This document shows positions 1 through 9,002 of a DNA stretch of 48,608 bases, one piece after another. Origin of the DNA: WJMT01 sp964599635. GTDB taxonomy: Bacteria > Acidobacteriota > Aminicenantia > Aminicenantales > Aminicenantaceae. The DNA is taken from NCBI GenBank assembly GCA_964599635.1, contig CAZRGM010000053.1, forward strand, positions 1 through 48,608, in the 5' to 3' direction. The notes beneath the pieces are model-generated. The model was given only the letters and a program-made list of their open reading frames with translations. It was not told the origin of the DNA and did no database searches. Both the position numbers and the translations under genes were made by a program. The number at the start of each line of letters is the position of its first letter. Positions within the stretch are counted from its first letter, which is position 1.

Positions 1-43
<43 letters not shown>

Positions 44-150
44 TATCAAAATCACCTGAAAACTGAGGATATTATAGCAAAATAAAATACGAGGCAAAAG
101 GATTGTTTCTATCTTGACCTTCTAGGAATCAAGGAATAATATTTTATAAG

Positions 151-1023
151 ATGTTGAATATTTTACTGACGTTCATCTTTCTTCATGGATTTTATTCATC
201 CACTCCTTGTCCATCCGATCAGAGAGAGGTTCCCCCTTCACCCAAAATCACGCTCAATTATATTGAATATAACAGAGGAATTTTCTTTCCAACAACGGCT
301 CAGATCGGCTTGAGTTATCCCGGTCATTTCAACCTCACTTTCCATGATGTCCCGATGCATGGAAGATCTTTTTATCCGGACAGGATTTTCATTCCCAATG
401 CCTTTATTTGGCTTCTTTTGGAAGGGAAGCCCGTTAAGTCTCTTGAAGCCTTTACAGAGCCCTACTACGGAGTGAGGGCCTACCACTTCTTCAAAAAGAA
501 TCCGAATCTAGGAATCGGATTCGAATTTGTCCATCTTAAGGTTTTTCTCAAAGATGAGGGAGAAGTGGTGCATATATCAGGAGAAGACAGCAACGGCGGA
601 GTCGATGAGTGGAAATCAACGACAGAGTACATTTCTAATTATAATGTCTCCCATGGAGTTAATCACCTAAGCCTCTCACTTGTGTATAGGCTCATGCTTT
701 TTCCATCGGATAAAGTACCAGCCGGACGGCTGCAGCCTTATTCCTCACTCAGCTTTGGCCCCTGCATTCCACATCCCCAGCTCAGAATTATGGGAGATCC
801 GGCATATAAAGCCTACAGCTATCAGCCCGGATTCAAGAATTTCGGATTCGGGATCAATCTCGGGATGCGGCTCCAGATTTCTGGAAAATTTGGATTCTAC
901 TTTGAATATAAATTCACAAAGTCTTTCTTGAATGAGATGTCTTTCGATAATGGAGAAAAAGGGAAATTTTGGTCCCGCTTCCCTGCCCATCATCTTGCCT
1001 GGGGTATTTCTTTTATATTATGA
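151..1023 (+). CDS. Predicted outer-membrane beta-barrel protein
   Basis: The 290-residue product begins with a short hydrophobic segment ending near residue 18, as in a signal peptide. The rest has alternating polar and aromatic/hydrophobic residues, Gly-rich turns and repeated strand-like stretches such as GIGFEFVHLKVFL and FGFYFEYKF. It ends HHLAWGISFIL, which looks like a terminal beta-strand with a hydrophobic last residue. I infer insertion in the outer membrane, comparable to small OmpW- or PagL-sized barrels, but no specific family is recognised. The ATG at 151 follows a weak AAGGAAT ribosome site. It is convergent with the RNase H-fold gene downstream. Confidence 0.6.
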   Translation: MLNILLTFIFLHGFYSSTPCPSDQREVPPSPKITLNYIEYNRGIFFPTTAQIGLSYPGHFNLTFHDVPMHGRSFYPDRIFIPNAFIWLLLEGKPVKSLEAFTEPYYGVRAYHFFKKNPNLGIGFEFVHLKVFLKDEGEVVHISGEDSNGGVDEWKSTTEYISNYNVSHGVNHLSLSLVYRLMLFPSDKVPAGRLQPYSSLSFGPCIPHPQLRIMGDPAYKAYSYQPGFKNFGFGINLGMRLQISGKFGFYFEYKFTKSFLNEMSFDNGEKGKFWSRFPAHHLAWGISFIL

Positions 1024-1117
1024 AAAAAAAAGCTGAAGATCTGTTTGGCTTTTCTTCGATCAAGGCAACTCTCTTAAGCGGCACGGCCTTTATTTAAACT
1101 ATCTTTTACATTTTAGC

Positions 1118-2422
1118 CTATTTTTGTTTCTTTATCTTCTGCTTGATGCGCTCTCTGCGGCGGGTAAAATCTTCTTCATAGTGAGAAGAAAATCCTCTGG
1201 AGACCACAAATCCTTCTTCAGCATATCTCAAAGCTTTCTCTAATTCTTTTTCTCTGTGCTCATAATACATGGAAAGTTCCCTCAAAGAATAGAGCAAATC
1301 ATAGCTGGGCTGGTTGGCTGCCGCCATCTCTTCCCACAACATGACCGCATTCTCCCATTTTTCATTTCGCTTGAACTGAAGCGAAAGCCGGTGACGGGTG
1401 GAAAGCCCCACTTCGTCTGTGAGTTTTCCGTCCAAAGCCTTGCTAAAAAAACGGGAGGCTTCCTCTTTATCACCTAATCGTTCCATCACTTTTCCAGCTC
1501 CAAAAAAATCCATACCGTCTGGAGTCAATTCTTCCAAATCTTCCGTTAAAATCGAAGCCCCAACCACGACAACTCCTAAAAGTGATAGGATATCTTCAGC
1601 ATTATGATATAAAATGGGTTCGATCAAGTCATAGTTCCCAGTATGAAGATACCGAAAATATCTCCAGGGAATCTCTGCAGACGGAATGTCTTCTTCCCGA
1701 TAAGTTTCCACGACCTCTTGAGCCAGATAATAAAGCCGGCAGCTTTCATGTTTATGCTTCCATAAGATTCGAGCCGGAAAAAGAAAATCAAGATGGGGAA
1801 GTCCAGAAAGTTCAAAAGGGGTTCTGTGGATAATAAAACGTGTCTCTAACAGAGGGATATCAAAGGCTTTCCCATTATAAGTAACTATCGATTCAAATTT
1901 CATGTCTTTAAAAAACTGCCCTATTTCTTTGATCATTCGCTCTTCTTCAGAAAGCTCTCCCAAAAAATACTGGCCCACCCAGAATTTATCCTCTCTATAA
2001 TATCCCATACCCACATTAAAGGGTATAACTCCGGCTCCTCCTGAAAGCCCCGTGGTCTCCAAATCTATAAAAAGGGCTGTGGAAAGGTCCTTCTTTTCGA
2101 ATTTTGGGTCACCGCTCAAACAAGCGAGAATGGAACCTTTGATGTCCAGTCCTTGAGATATTTTTATTTTCCCATAGCGGGCATCTAAAGAATAGGGAAT
2201 TTCTGTGAACCTAACACTCTCCTGTGGTTCATATTGAGGCTCTGGTTTTTTCCGGATCTTTCTGTCTTTTCGCAATTTGATGAGCTGTTCAAGTTTTTCC
2301 TTAGTGGAAAGTTCTTCCTGCTTTTCAAGCTTTGACCAGGCATCCCTGAGTTCTTGGGATTTTAAGCGGGCTTCCCGTTCTTTTTTAAGACGTTTAAGCT
2401 TCTCTTTTATATCTTCAGTCAA
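1118..2422 (-). CDS. YprB-like ribonuclease H-fold exonuclease domain protein
   Basis: A DEDD-type RNase H-like nuclease domain (RNase_H_2/YprB family) lies at about residues 115-285. Motif I is DLETTG (D120, E122), motif II is YNGKAFD (D188) and motif III is YHNAEDI (H273, D277), the expected catalytic carboxylates. Residues 1-65 are very Lys/Glu-rich and probably helical or coiled coil. The C-terminal 140 residues look like TPR-type helices. The start is TTG at 2422; there is no upstream or nearby ATG, and AGGAGA sits 8 nt before it. The TTG lies 3 nt after the yjbQ stop, so the two are cotranscribed. Substrate unknown; known relatives are single-strand exonuclease-like proteins. Confidence 0.75.
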   Translation of the reverse strand: MTEDIKEKLKRLKKEREARLKSQELRDAWSKLEKQEELSTKEKLEQLIKLRKDRKIRKKPEPQYEPQESVRFTEIPYSLDARYGKIKISQGLDIKGSILACLSGDPKFEKKDLSTALFIDLETTGLSGGAGVIPFNVGMGYYREDKFWVGQYFLGELSEEERMIKEIGQFFKDMKFESIVTYNGKAFDIPLLETRFIIHRTPFELSGLPHLDFLFPARILWKHKHESCRLYYLAQEVVETYREEDIPSAEIPWRYFRYLHTGNYDLIEPILYHNAEDILSLLGVVVVGASILTEDLEELTPDGMDFFGAGKVMERLGDKEEASRFFSKALDGKLTDEVGLSTRHRLSLQFKRNEKWENAVMLWEEMAAANQPSYDLLYSLRELSMYYEHREKELEKALRYAEEGFVVSRGFSSHYEEDFTRRRERIKQKIKKQK

Positions 2423-2425
2423 AAC

Positions 2426-2845
2426 TCATTCTCCTATGAATTGAAGGTCAACCGTGCGTGAGCGAGATCGGTTGTCGAAATCAATAAATACAATTTGCTG
2501 CCAGGTTCCAAGCATAAGCTTGCCTTTAGAAAAGGGAATGGTTAGAGATGGGCCCAAAAGAGAGGCTCTCACATGGGAAAAACCATTGCCATCCCCCCAT
2601 CGGGCATCGTGGTGATAGGTTTTATTGGATGGAATGATTCGCTCCATAAATTCACTAAAGTCTCTCTCTAATCCAGGTTCATATTCAATGGTGGTCAGCC
2701 CTGCGGTTGAACCAGGGACAAAGAGGGTAACCTGACCTGATTGAAGCTTGTGAGCCGCCAGTTTATCAGAGACTTCATTTGTGATATCTTTGATGTCGCT
2801 GAAGCCAGAGGTTGAAAGGTGAATGGAATCATGGATAATTTTCAT
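2426..2845 (-). CDS. yjbQ: YjbQ/UPF0047 family protein (secondary thiamine-phosphate synthase type)
   Basis: The 139-residue length and signature residues match the YjbQ fold: the GSTAGLTTIEYEPGLERDF segment, the H-H-D cluster in YHHDARWGDGNGFSH, and the C-terminal GTWQQIVFIDFD motif. E. coli and Thermotoga members have weak thiamine-phosphate synthase activity, but the physiological role is uncertain. The gene precedes the YprB-like gene by 3 nt and probably shares its transcript. Another thiamine-linked protein is encoded at 9443, which makes a thiamine connection thinkable but unproven. Confidence 0.8.
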   Translation of the reverse strand: MKIIHDSIHLSTSGFSDIKDITNEVSDKLAAHKLQSGQVTLFVPGSTAGLTTIEYEPGLERDFSEFMERIIPSNKTYHHDARWGDGNGFSHVRASLLGPSLTIPFSKGKLMLGTWQQIVFIDFDNRSRSRTVDLQFIGE

Positions 2846-2921
2846 TTTTTTCTTCTTTATAATGATAAAATAATTTTGGGGACCGGTAAAGAAAGAAAAC
2901 CAAAAAAGAGACTTTTATCTC

Positions 2922-3959
2922 CTAAAAACTGGCCCTGTAGTTGGGCAAAAAAAGCTTTCCATAGAGATTTAAAGCATAAAGGTCGCTCATTCCCGAAATA
3001 AAATCAACCACTCTCACTTCAATCCCATCTTCTTCAGGATAAGGTCTCACATAACCTTCTGGATGATCTAGGATGTACTGATAAAGATCAGCAAGAATTT
3101 TATCTACTTTTTTATGCTGAACGAGATTCAACTCACTAAAATAGACTTTCTCATAAAGAAAATCTCTCAATTCCACAATGGCAGAATTCATATCTTCGCT
3201 TAGAGATATGGCTTTGAGACCGCCTCTGGATGTGGAATCAATGACATCCCATACCATTTTATCGATTCTTTGGGCATGCCACTTTCCTAGAGAACGCATG
3301 AGATGAGAAGGAATGTCTTGTTCTCTGATGAGTCCAGCTCTTAAGGCATCGTCAATATCATGATTGACATAAGCGATAAGGTCTGAAACCCGCACCACCT
3401 GACCTTCTAAAGTTATAGGTAGTTCTTCTTTATCCACATCAAAAATCTTCCCTCTTCCTTTAGAATGCTTTAAAATCCCATCTCTCACTTCATAAGTCAA
3501 ATTCAGTCCCTTTCCGTTATATTCCAGCTTTTCGACCACCCGAAGACTTTGGGTAGTGTGAGAAAATCTTTTGGGGGAAAGCCTTTTTAAAGCCTTTTCT
3601 CCCGCGTGACCAAATGGAGTGTGTCCCAGATCATGGCCCAAGGCAATGGCTTCGGTCAAATCCTCATTAAGCAGAAGAGCTTTGGCAATGGTCCGGGCTA
3701 TCTGAGAGACTTCCAGAGTATGGGTGAGTCGGGTGCGGTAGTGATCCCCATAAGGCGCAATGAAAACTTGAGTTTTGTGTTTGAGCCTGCGGAAAGACTT
3801 ACAGTGGATAATCCGGTCCCGGTCTCTCTGAAACTCTGTCCGGAGGCTGTGAAGCTGCTCTTTTCGCTCTCGACCCCGAGTATGAGAACTCAAGCAGGCC
3901 TTTTCTGAAAGAGTCTCTACTTCCAGTTTTTCAAGCTTTTCTCTAACGGTGAGTGCCAT
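2922..3959 (-). CDS. dgt: Deoxyguanosinetriphosphate triphosphohydrolase-like HD protein
   Basis: This is a dGTPase-family HD phosphohydrolase of 345 residues. The metal-binding motif is complete: H80 in RTRLTHTLEV, H109-D110 in LGHDLGHTPFGH, then a later Asp in the SDLIAYVNHDIDD stretch. The HCKSFRRLKHKTQVF block at about residues 52-66 is typical of bacterial dGTPase-like proteins, which hydrolyse dNTPs to deoxynucleoside and triphosphate. The ATG at 3959 is the natural start. Length and domain layout are normal for the short, non-enterobacterial type. Confidence 0.9.
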   Translation of the reverse strand: MALTVREKLEKLEVETLSEKACLSSHTRGRERKEQLHSLRTEFQRDRDRIIHCKSFRRLKHKTQVFIAPYGDHYRTRLTHTLEVSQIARTIAKALLLNEDLTEAIALGHDLGHTPFGHAGEKALKRLSPKRFSHTTQSLRVVEKLEYNGKGLNLTYEVRDGILKHSKGRGKIFDVDKEELPITLEGQVVRVSDLIAYVNHDIDDALRAGLIREQDIPSHLMRSLGKWHAQRIDKMVWDVIDSTSRGGLKAISLSEDMNSAIVELRDFLYEKVYFSELNLVQHKKVDKILADLYQYILDHPEGYVRPYPEEDGIEVRVVDFISGMSDLYALNLYGKLFLPNYRASF

Positions 3960-4136
3960 TTTTTTGTCTCTATTCTTCTTAGTCCATCTCTTTAAGGAAA
4001 CCTCTCACCAGTCTCTCTTCCCTATGTCTTAAAGACTAAATGATTTCTTGTTTTCCTTTTCCTTTTTTAACTTTATTCAATTTGAAAGCAAAATGCAACC
4101 CAACTCAGTCTGCCATAGCTTAAATGAAACAAAAGA

Positions 4137-6455
4137 TCACTCAAATTGTGTGAGGCTGTGATTGATGTATCTTCTCATAAAGAAAACGGCTTCATCACTT
4201 TTCCTAAAAACAGGAATCAACGCCTGTTCCAGCCTTTCGACCATAAAATCATATATTTTCCCTGCGTCAATAATCACCACAAAAGGCTTATCTGAATTTT
4301 CTGATATTTCAATAAGCCTTCCCAGAATGCTCCCCTTTTGACTCAAGTCTTCAGAATGGAATTCTGAAGGTTCGAGGGTGTTCATAGCCGGAGTCATGGG
4401 AAGTGGCGAGACAACCGCACAGTCCACATTTTCATCCTCTAAGATAATTTTTACACACTCCGCAAAAGTCTCATCGTCTGCCACCGGAGTCATATCCATA
4501 GGATTCCGGATATCCTGAATTTTATTGATTCCTAAAGGCTTCAGAATCTTATCAAGTTTTGAGGCCGTCAAATCCGAAAAATGAGCCAGATCCAATCTCT
4601 CATTATTTTGGATACTGTCTGACATGATCACGCATTCAAACCCAGCATTAGAGATGAGAGCCACCCGTCTCCCTCTGACTTTTTTATCCTTCAAAAAACA
4701 GAGAGCCTTGGTCAAGCTTTGAAACTCATCGATAGTCTGGGCATTGATCACTCCGGCCTGATTTAAAACAGAACGGCTCACTCTGTAATCTCCAGCCACA
4801 GAAGCGGTGTGTCCGGCTGTAGCGGCCCGGCCTTCTGGAGTTCTACCCCCTTTATAAAACACTATCTTTTTCCCTGCTTTCACCGCTTCCTGGGCAGCTT
4901 TAGCAAACTCTAGACCATCTCCATCGGTGAAACCTTCACCATAAACCGCCAGTACCCGAATATCTTCATGATCTTTGAGATAGTTGAGATAATCGGATGA
5001 GGTCAAATCTATCTGGTTTCCTATAGAAACCGCATACACAGGTTCTAAATTTTCCATCTGGCTCATCCGGGAGACCATAAACGCCCCGCTTTGAGACAGG
5101 ATGGCAAGCCCTACTTTCTGAGTTTTTTTTCGGGGAAGCTCATAAATTTTATATTCTGGAATAAAAGTGGTGTCATACTTTCCAGGCCCAGACAAAATTC
5201 CCAGGCAGTTCCCCCCATTTACAATCGGGGTCTGTTTTCGATTTTTTCTGGAATCATTCAGCATAGATTTGATCTTCTCCTCAATTCCCTTGGTCCCCTC
5301 TTTTTCTCCAATACCACCTGGGATGAGGATCACGGAGCGGACTTTTCGGGACTCAATGACTTCCTGCATTACTTGAGCGCTCTGCTCTGCGCTTATGGCC
5401 AGAACCATAAGATCCACAGCTTTGGGAAGATCTTTCACACTGTTGACACACCGGCATCCCTCGATCTCTTGGGTATCAGGCTTTATAACTGTGATGTTTT
5501 CTCTGGGAAATCCACGGTTTAAAGTGTTGTTTAAAATGATATGGCCAATATTCATTTTTTTTGAAACACCTAGAATCGCTATTTTCTGAGGCTCCAGAAG
5601 GTACTTGATCTGTTTATAAAGCCTGGGCCTTTGAAAAGAGCGAGCTTGGGAGAACCGACACAAACCATCAAGAGGGATCAGCTCTCCTCCTTTCATAACA
5701 AAAGGATTGACTTCAGCTTCTTCGATCACAGTTTCACTTCTCCCAGAAAAATTTGAAAAATAGGCTCCTAATCTTTGAAACCGAGCGTAGATATCCCATA
5801 ATTTTTCCTTTTTTAAGGGAGCTTTTTTTCCTCTGAATTCTTGGGTCAGTTTTTTATAAAAAGCCAGGGGTTTGAGTGCTTTTGGTATTTCTTCATCTTT
5901 GAGTAAAAAAGGAGATGAGATAGAAAGAGCTTTCCCTTCCTTCATTCTCTCCGTTAAGTATTCCACATCCAGCCCGCCCACTCCCATACTCACTACAGGC
6001 CCGAATTCCCTAGAATTTCTGAGGCCTAATAGAATTTCAGAACCAAATCCAATATTTTCATACTCCACAGCTTCACAGATCAGCACGCCTTTGATTTCAG
6101 CCTTTCTATCCCTGTCTGTGGTATGAATCCAATCATGAAATTTCTTGGGCACTTCATGCAATATCTTCTCGATACCTTTGTTCACTGAAGCAGGATCATT
6201 CTTGACAAACAAAACCCCCCCAACATCAGACTTATGCATAATGAAGGGAGAGACTATTTTTAAAACCACTTTGGGAGTCCGAAATTTTGATAAATTATTA
6301 AAATTGACCCGGCTTCCTTTTTTTACAAACAAAAACTCAGGCGTTTTCACTCCCATTAACTTAAGCAGGGAATAGACTTCATGCTCCAGAAGATGAGGGT
6401 ATTCAGCCTGCTTGAACAGCTCTTCGATAGCTCTAAAATCAATATCCCTTTTCAT
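4137..6455 (-). CDS. ADP-forming acyl-CoA synthetase, fused beta-alpha order
   Basis: This 772-residue enzyme converts acyl-CoA + ADP + Pi to acid + CoA + ATP. Residues 1-270 are the ATP-grasp_5 (beta) part, with HKSDVGGV at 74-81; H74 matches the second phosphohistidine region described for archaeal ACD. Residues 280-435 are the CoA-binding Rossmann part. The succinyl-CoA-ligase-like part follows, with the phosphohistidine loop GHTASVAG (H549). The order is beta then alpha, the reverse of the common alpha-beta fusion. It is the last gene of the ior operon, 20 nt after iorB, behind an AGGGGGA ribosome site. The context suggests aryl-CoA (phenylacetyl-, indoleacetyl-CoA) as substrate, giving ATP by substrate-level phosphorylation. 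Confidence 0.88.
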   Translation of the reverse strand: MKRDIDFRAIEELFKQAEYPHLLEHEVYSLLKLMGVKTPEFLFVKKGSRVNFNNLSKFRTPKVVLKIVSPFIMHKSDVGGVLFVKNDPASVNKGIEKILHEVPKKFHDWIHTTDRDRKAEIKGVLICEAVEYENIGFGSEILLGLRNSREFGPVVSMGVGGLDVEYLTERMKEGKALSISSPFLLKDEEIPKALKPLAFYKKLTQEFRGKKAPLKKEKLWDIYARFQRLGAYFSNFSGRSETVIEEAEVNPFVMKGGELIPLDGLCRFSQARSFQRPRLYKQIKYLLEPQKIAILGVSKKMNIGHIILNNTLNRGFPRENITVIKPDTQEIEGCRCVNSVKDLPKAVDLMVLAISAEQSAQVMQEVIESRKVRSVILIPGGIGEKEGTKGIEEKIKSMLNDSRKNRKQTPIVNGGNCLGILSGPGKYDTTFIPEYKIYELPRKKTQKVGLAILSQSGAFMVSRMSQMENLEPVYAVSIGNQIDLTSSDYLNYLKDHEDIRVLAVYGEGFTDGDGLEFAKAAQEAVKAGKKIVFYKGGRTPEGRAATAGHTASVAGDYRVSRSVLNQAGVINAQTIDEFQSLTKALCFLKDKKVRGRRVALISNAGFECVIMSDSIQNNERLDLAHFSDLTASKLDKILKPLGINKIQDIRNPMDMTPVADDETFAECVKIILEDENVDCAVVSPLPMTPAMNTLEPSEFHSEDLSQKGSILGRLIEISENSDKPFVVIIDAGKIYDFMVERLEQALIPVFRKSDEAVFFMRRYINHSLTQFE

Positions 6456-6475
6456 TTAAAAATCCCCCTATAAGT

Positions 6476-7057
6476 TTAGTTCGAATCTCCAGCCGCTTCC
6501 CTTCCTAGGCAAAAGGCTTTGATGTTCATCTCAACCGCTTTGGCGCCTTTGGATTTAAAGAATTCCTCTATACTTTGATGAAGGACTTTTTCCTCAAAAA
6601 GCATGAATAAAGAAGCCGCTCCCAGCATCACAACATTCTGCGATTTTGCCGAACCTGCTTCTCTGGATAATTTATTGGAATCCACGATGACATGATTTCC
6701 TGTTCGCCTGATGGCATCAAGCACTCTATCAAGATCAGGATAATCGGGAATATTCACATAGGGAGAACAACTGGCTACAATTTTCCCTTTAGGATGAAGA
6801 TAGTCAATATACCTTAAGGTTTCAAGGGGCTCCACACTCAGTATCAAGTCAGCAGCTCCTTTGGGGATAAGATCACTGAAAAGCTTTTGATCAGAAAGAC
6901 GGACATGGGATTGGACGGCACCCCCTATTTGAGCCATGCCGTGAACTTCTGCCTGTTTGAAGTAAAGACCTGTTTTTTGGGCTGCATAATCTACGATGTA
7001 GGCGATGGTGAGAATTCCCTGTCCCCCTACTCCGGCTAAGACAATATCTTGTTTCAT
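6476..7057 (-). CDS. iorB: Indolepyruvate:ferredoxin oxidoreductase, beta subunit
   Basis: This is the POR/KOR gamma-type subunit of 193 residues. GVGGQGILT at residues 9-17 is the family motif, followed by EVHGMAQIGGAVQSHVRLS and an SVEPLETLRYIDYL stretch typical of IorB. With IorA it decarboxylates aryl pyruvates from transamination of Trp, Phe and Tyr to aryl-acetyl-CoA and reduces ferredoxin. Its ATG lies one base after the iorA stop, so the subunits are translationally coupled. Length is normal for the family. Confidence 0.92.
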   Translation of the reverse strand: MKQDIVLAGVGGQGILTIAYIVDYAAQKTGLYFKQAEVHGMAQIGGAVQSHVRLSDQKLFSDLIPKGAADLILSVEPLETLRYIDYLHPKGKIVASCSPYVNIPDYPDLDRVLDAIRRTGNHVIVDSNKLSREAGSAKSQNVVMLGAASLFMLFEEKVLHQSIEEFFKSKGAKAVEMNIKAFCLGREAAGDSN

Positions 7058-7058
7058 C

Positions 7059-8660
7059 TTAATTTTTTCGCTCCTTTTTTCTCCTTAGTGCCTCAAAGAT
7101 ACAGGCTCGGAAGGCAATGATAACAGAAAGTCCTGTGTGCCTGATTTCCTGTTTCATGACTTCCACATTTTCTTCAAAATTTTTCCTAAAAGGAATGATT
7201 CTCCTTATATGCCCCGAATTCACCCCCAATCCTCGTATGATATTTTCCAGCTTCTCACCCGTCGCAAAAGTTGGCTGCCCTCCTGTCATGGCTACAGTTG
7301 AATTATCTAGAATAATAACAGTCATATTCGCATCCTTAGAAGCTGCCTCCAGAAGAGGAGTGATGCCAGAATGAATAAATGTTGAATCCCCTATCACTCC
7401 TATCGAAGGATAAATGCCTGCTTCTGAACCTCCCTTGCTCATGCTCACACTCGCTCCCATACATACACAGGTATCCACGGCATTATAAGGAGGCAGTGCC
7501 CCCAATGTATAACATCCTATATCACTAAAAACCACAGCGTCAGGATATTCTTCCAGAGCTTTGTTTAAAGCCTTAAAGGTATCAATATGAGGACATCCCG
7601 CACACATCTGAGGGGGGCGGGCCGGAAGCCAGCCTTTCTCTATGACTTTATTTTTAAGGGGCTCTAATTTCATAGCCCTTCTAACCAAATCCGGATTGAG
7701 TTCCCCGGTTATAGGAAGAAAACCATTCGTTTTTCCCCTGATTTTCTTTCCCTTAATCCCGAAAAGTCCTAAAATCGCCTTTTCTATAAACGGATACCCC
7801 TCCTCTACAATCAATATATCATCTGAGTGCTCAACAAGGTCTTTTATGAGGCTTTCAGGCAAAGGATAGGTGGATAATTTAAGAACAGAAGGAGGTTGAG
7901 GCATATCTTTTATATTCTCCATCACATAATTATATCCGATACCTGAGGCGATGATTCCCAGCTCTCTGTCTTCTTTATTCAGGTTAAGAAAATTAAAGGA
8001 AGAATCCTGAGAATATTCAATCAGCTTGGGCTGTTTTCCCATTAAAGCCGCAAATCCCCGGCGAGCGTTTACAGGGAGTAAAGTCCAGTCTTCACTGGCG
8101 GCTCGGCGGATTTTATTTTCTTGCCTTTTTGATCCTACCGAGATCTGCCCTCTGCTGTGAGCAAGCCGAGTCACCATCCGGATTAACACAGGGATATGAA
8201 AAGATTCCGAAAGATCAAAAGCTTTTCGAGTCATATCATAAGCTTCCTGATGATTGCTGGGCTCAAAACAAACAATATTCGCGAATTGAGCGTAATAGCG
8301 GCTGTCCTGTTCATTTTGAGAGCTGTGCATCCCGGGGTCATCTGCCACAAGCACCACAAGTCCCCCATTGATTCGGGTGATGCTGGAATTCATAAAAGGA
8401 TCCGCCGCCACATTAAGACCCACGTGTTTCATGGATACAATCGACCTTTTCCCGGCAAAAGAGACTCCCAGAGCTTCCTCAAGAGCTACCTTTTCATTGA
8501 CACACCAGTTGGCTTTAAATCCTCCCTCTTTTGAGGCTTTAACCAGATATTCCATGACTTCTGAAGCCGGGGTTCCAGGATAAGAATATCCGGCGGTAAT
8601 GCCTGCATGAGCTGCTCCCAAGGCAGCAGCTTCATCTCCTAACAAGAGTCTATTTGTCAT
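7059..8660 (-). CDS. iorA: Indolepyruvate:ferredoxin oxidoreductase, alpha subunit, no C-terminal ferredoxin domain
   Basis: The 533-residue product has the pyrimidine-binding domain first (YSYPGTPASEV, residues 26-36; E57 of NEKVALEEA). The central domain follows, then the TPP domain with MCAGCPH (C353, C356) and the GDSTF ... LDNSTVAMTGG TPP/Mg site (425-461). Archaeal and most bacterial IorA proteins run to about 600-650 residues, with a C-terminal ferredoxin domain carrying two 4Fe-4S sites. Here the protein ends RACIFEALRRKKERKN with no CxxCxxC, and iorB starts one base later, so nothing has been split off. An external ferredoxin or another Fe-S protein must take the electrons if the enzyme works. 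It leads the ior-ACD operon. Confidence 0.9.
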   Translation of the reverse strand: MTNRLLLGDEAAALGAAHAGITAGYSYPGTPASEVMEYLVKASKEGGFKANWCVNEKVALEEALGVSFAGKRSIVSMKHVGLNVAADPFMNSSITRINGGLVVLVADDPGMHSSQNEQDSRYYAQFANIVCFEPSNHQEAYDMTRKAFDLSESFHIPVLIRMVTRLAHSRGQISVGSKRQENKIRRAASEDWTLLPVNARRGFAALMGKQPKLIEYSQDSSFNFLNLNKEDRELGIIASGIGYNYVMENIKDMPQPPSVLKLSTYPLPESLIKDLVEHSDDILIVEEGYPFIEKAILGLFGIKGKKIRGKTNGFLPITGELNPDLVRRAMKLEPLKNKVIEKGWLPARPPQMCAGCPHIDTFKALNKALEEYPDAVVFSDIGCYTLGALPPYNAVDTCVCMGASVSMSKGGSEAGIYPSIGVIGDSTFIHSGITPLLEAASKDANMTVIILDNSTVAMTGGQPTFATGEKLENIIRGLGVNSGHIRRIIPFRKNFEENVEVMKQEIRHTGLSVIIAFRACIFEALRRKKERKN

Positions 8661-8707
8661 TAGGGATTTTCCTTTGTTTCATTATTTGAGGTAAAATAGA
8701 AAACAAA

Positions 8708-8736
8708 TTTATATCAAAAAAATAAGATAAAATCAA
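8708..8736 (-). promoter_or_regulatory. Sigma70-type promoter for the ior operon
   Basis: On the minus strand TTGATT (8731-8736) is followed after 17 nt by TATAAA (8708-8713). The predicted start leaves a leader of about 40 nt before the iorA ATG, which has an AAGGAAAA ribosome site. The hexamers and the spacing are seen directly; activity is inferred. Confidence 0.5.
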
Positions 8737-8864
8737 AACCATCAACTGCCAAGATAATCTGCAAGGATATATATTTTATCTTTCCTCATAATAGTTTGTT
8801 CCCTTTTTTTCCCTGATTTCTTTGACCTTGTCTATCGCTGAAACAAAATTATTAATGAAAAAAA

Positions 8865-8893
8865 CGCCATTTTTTTATGAATAGTTCAGGTTT
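8865..8893 (+). repeat. Intergenic repeat family 2, copy a
   Basis: The core GCCATTTTTTTATGAATAG is followed by TTCAGG. The same core occurs at 12513-12538 and, with changes after ATGAA, at 28586-28613; a related minus-strand version lies at 24844-24867. All are intergenic and upstream of genes. Confidence 0.6.
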
Positions 8894-8920
8894 AATAAGA
8901 GATGGGAAATAAAATAAATC

Positions 8921-8950
8921 TTTACAATTCCTATGTATTTTTGCTAGAAT
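8921..8950 (+). promoter_or_regulatory. Sigma70-type promoter for the Rrf2 gene
   Basis: TTTACA (8921-8926), an 18-nt spacer and TAGAAT (8945-8950). The transcript would have a leader of about 45 nt. Just downstream, TTAATTAT (8954-8961) and ATAATTAA (8978-8985) form a perfect 8-bp inverted repeat with a 16-nt spacer. This is a candidate operator, and Rrf2 proteins often autoregulate. Confidence 0.5.
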
Positions 8951-9002
8951 AAATTAATTATTAATACTTAATCATTCATAATTAACTGAAAAGGTTACTA
9001 AA

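Larger units (their letters stand above)
8661..9002. other. Intergenic region between divergent iorA and rrf2 genes
   Basis: The 342-nt AT-rich gap holds a minus-strand promoter for iorA near its left side and a plus-strand promoter for the Rrf2 gene near its right side. A copy of the GCCATTTTTTT repeat lies between them at 8865-8893. An 8-bp inverted repeat sits downstream of the rrf2 -10 box. No open reading frame or RNA gene is evident. Confidence 0.7.

Noticed and set aside
1024..1117. AAAAGC...GCTTTT hairpin after the first barrel gene as a bidirectional terminator
   Set aside because: The stem is short and A/T-rich with a long loop, and could form by chance; not strong enough to annotate.
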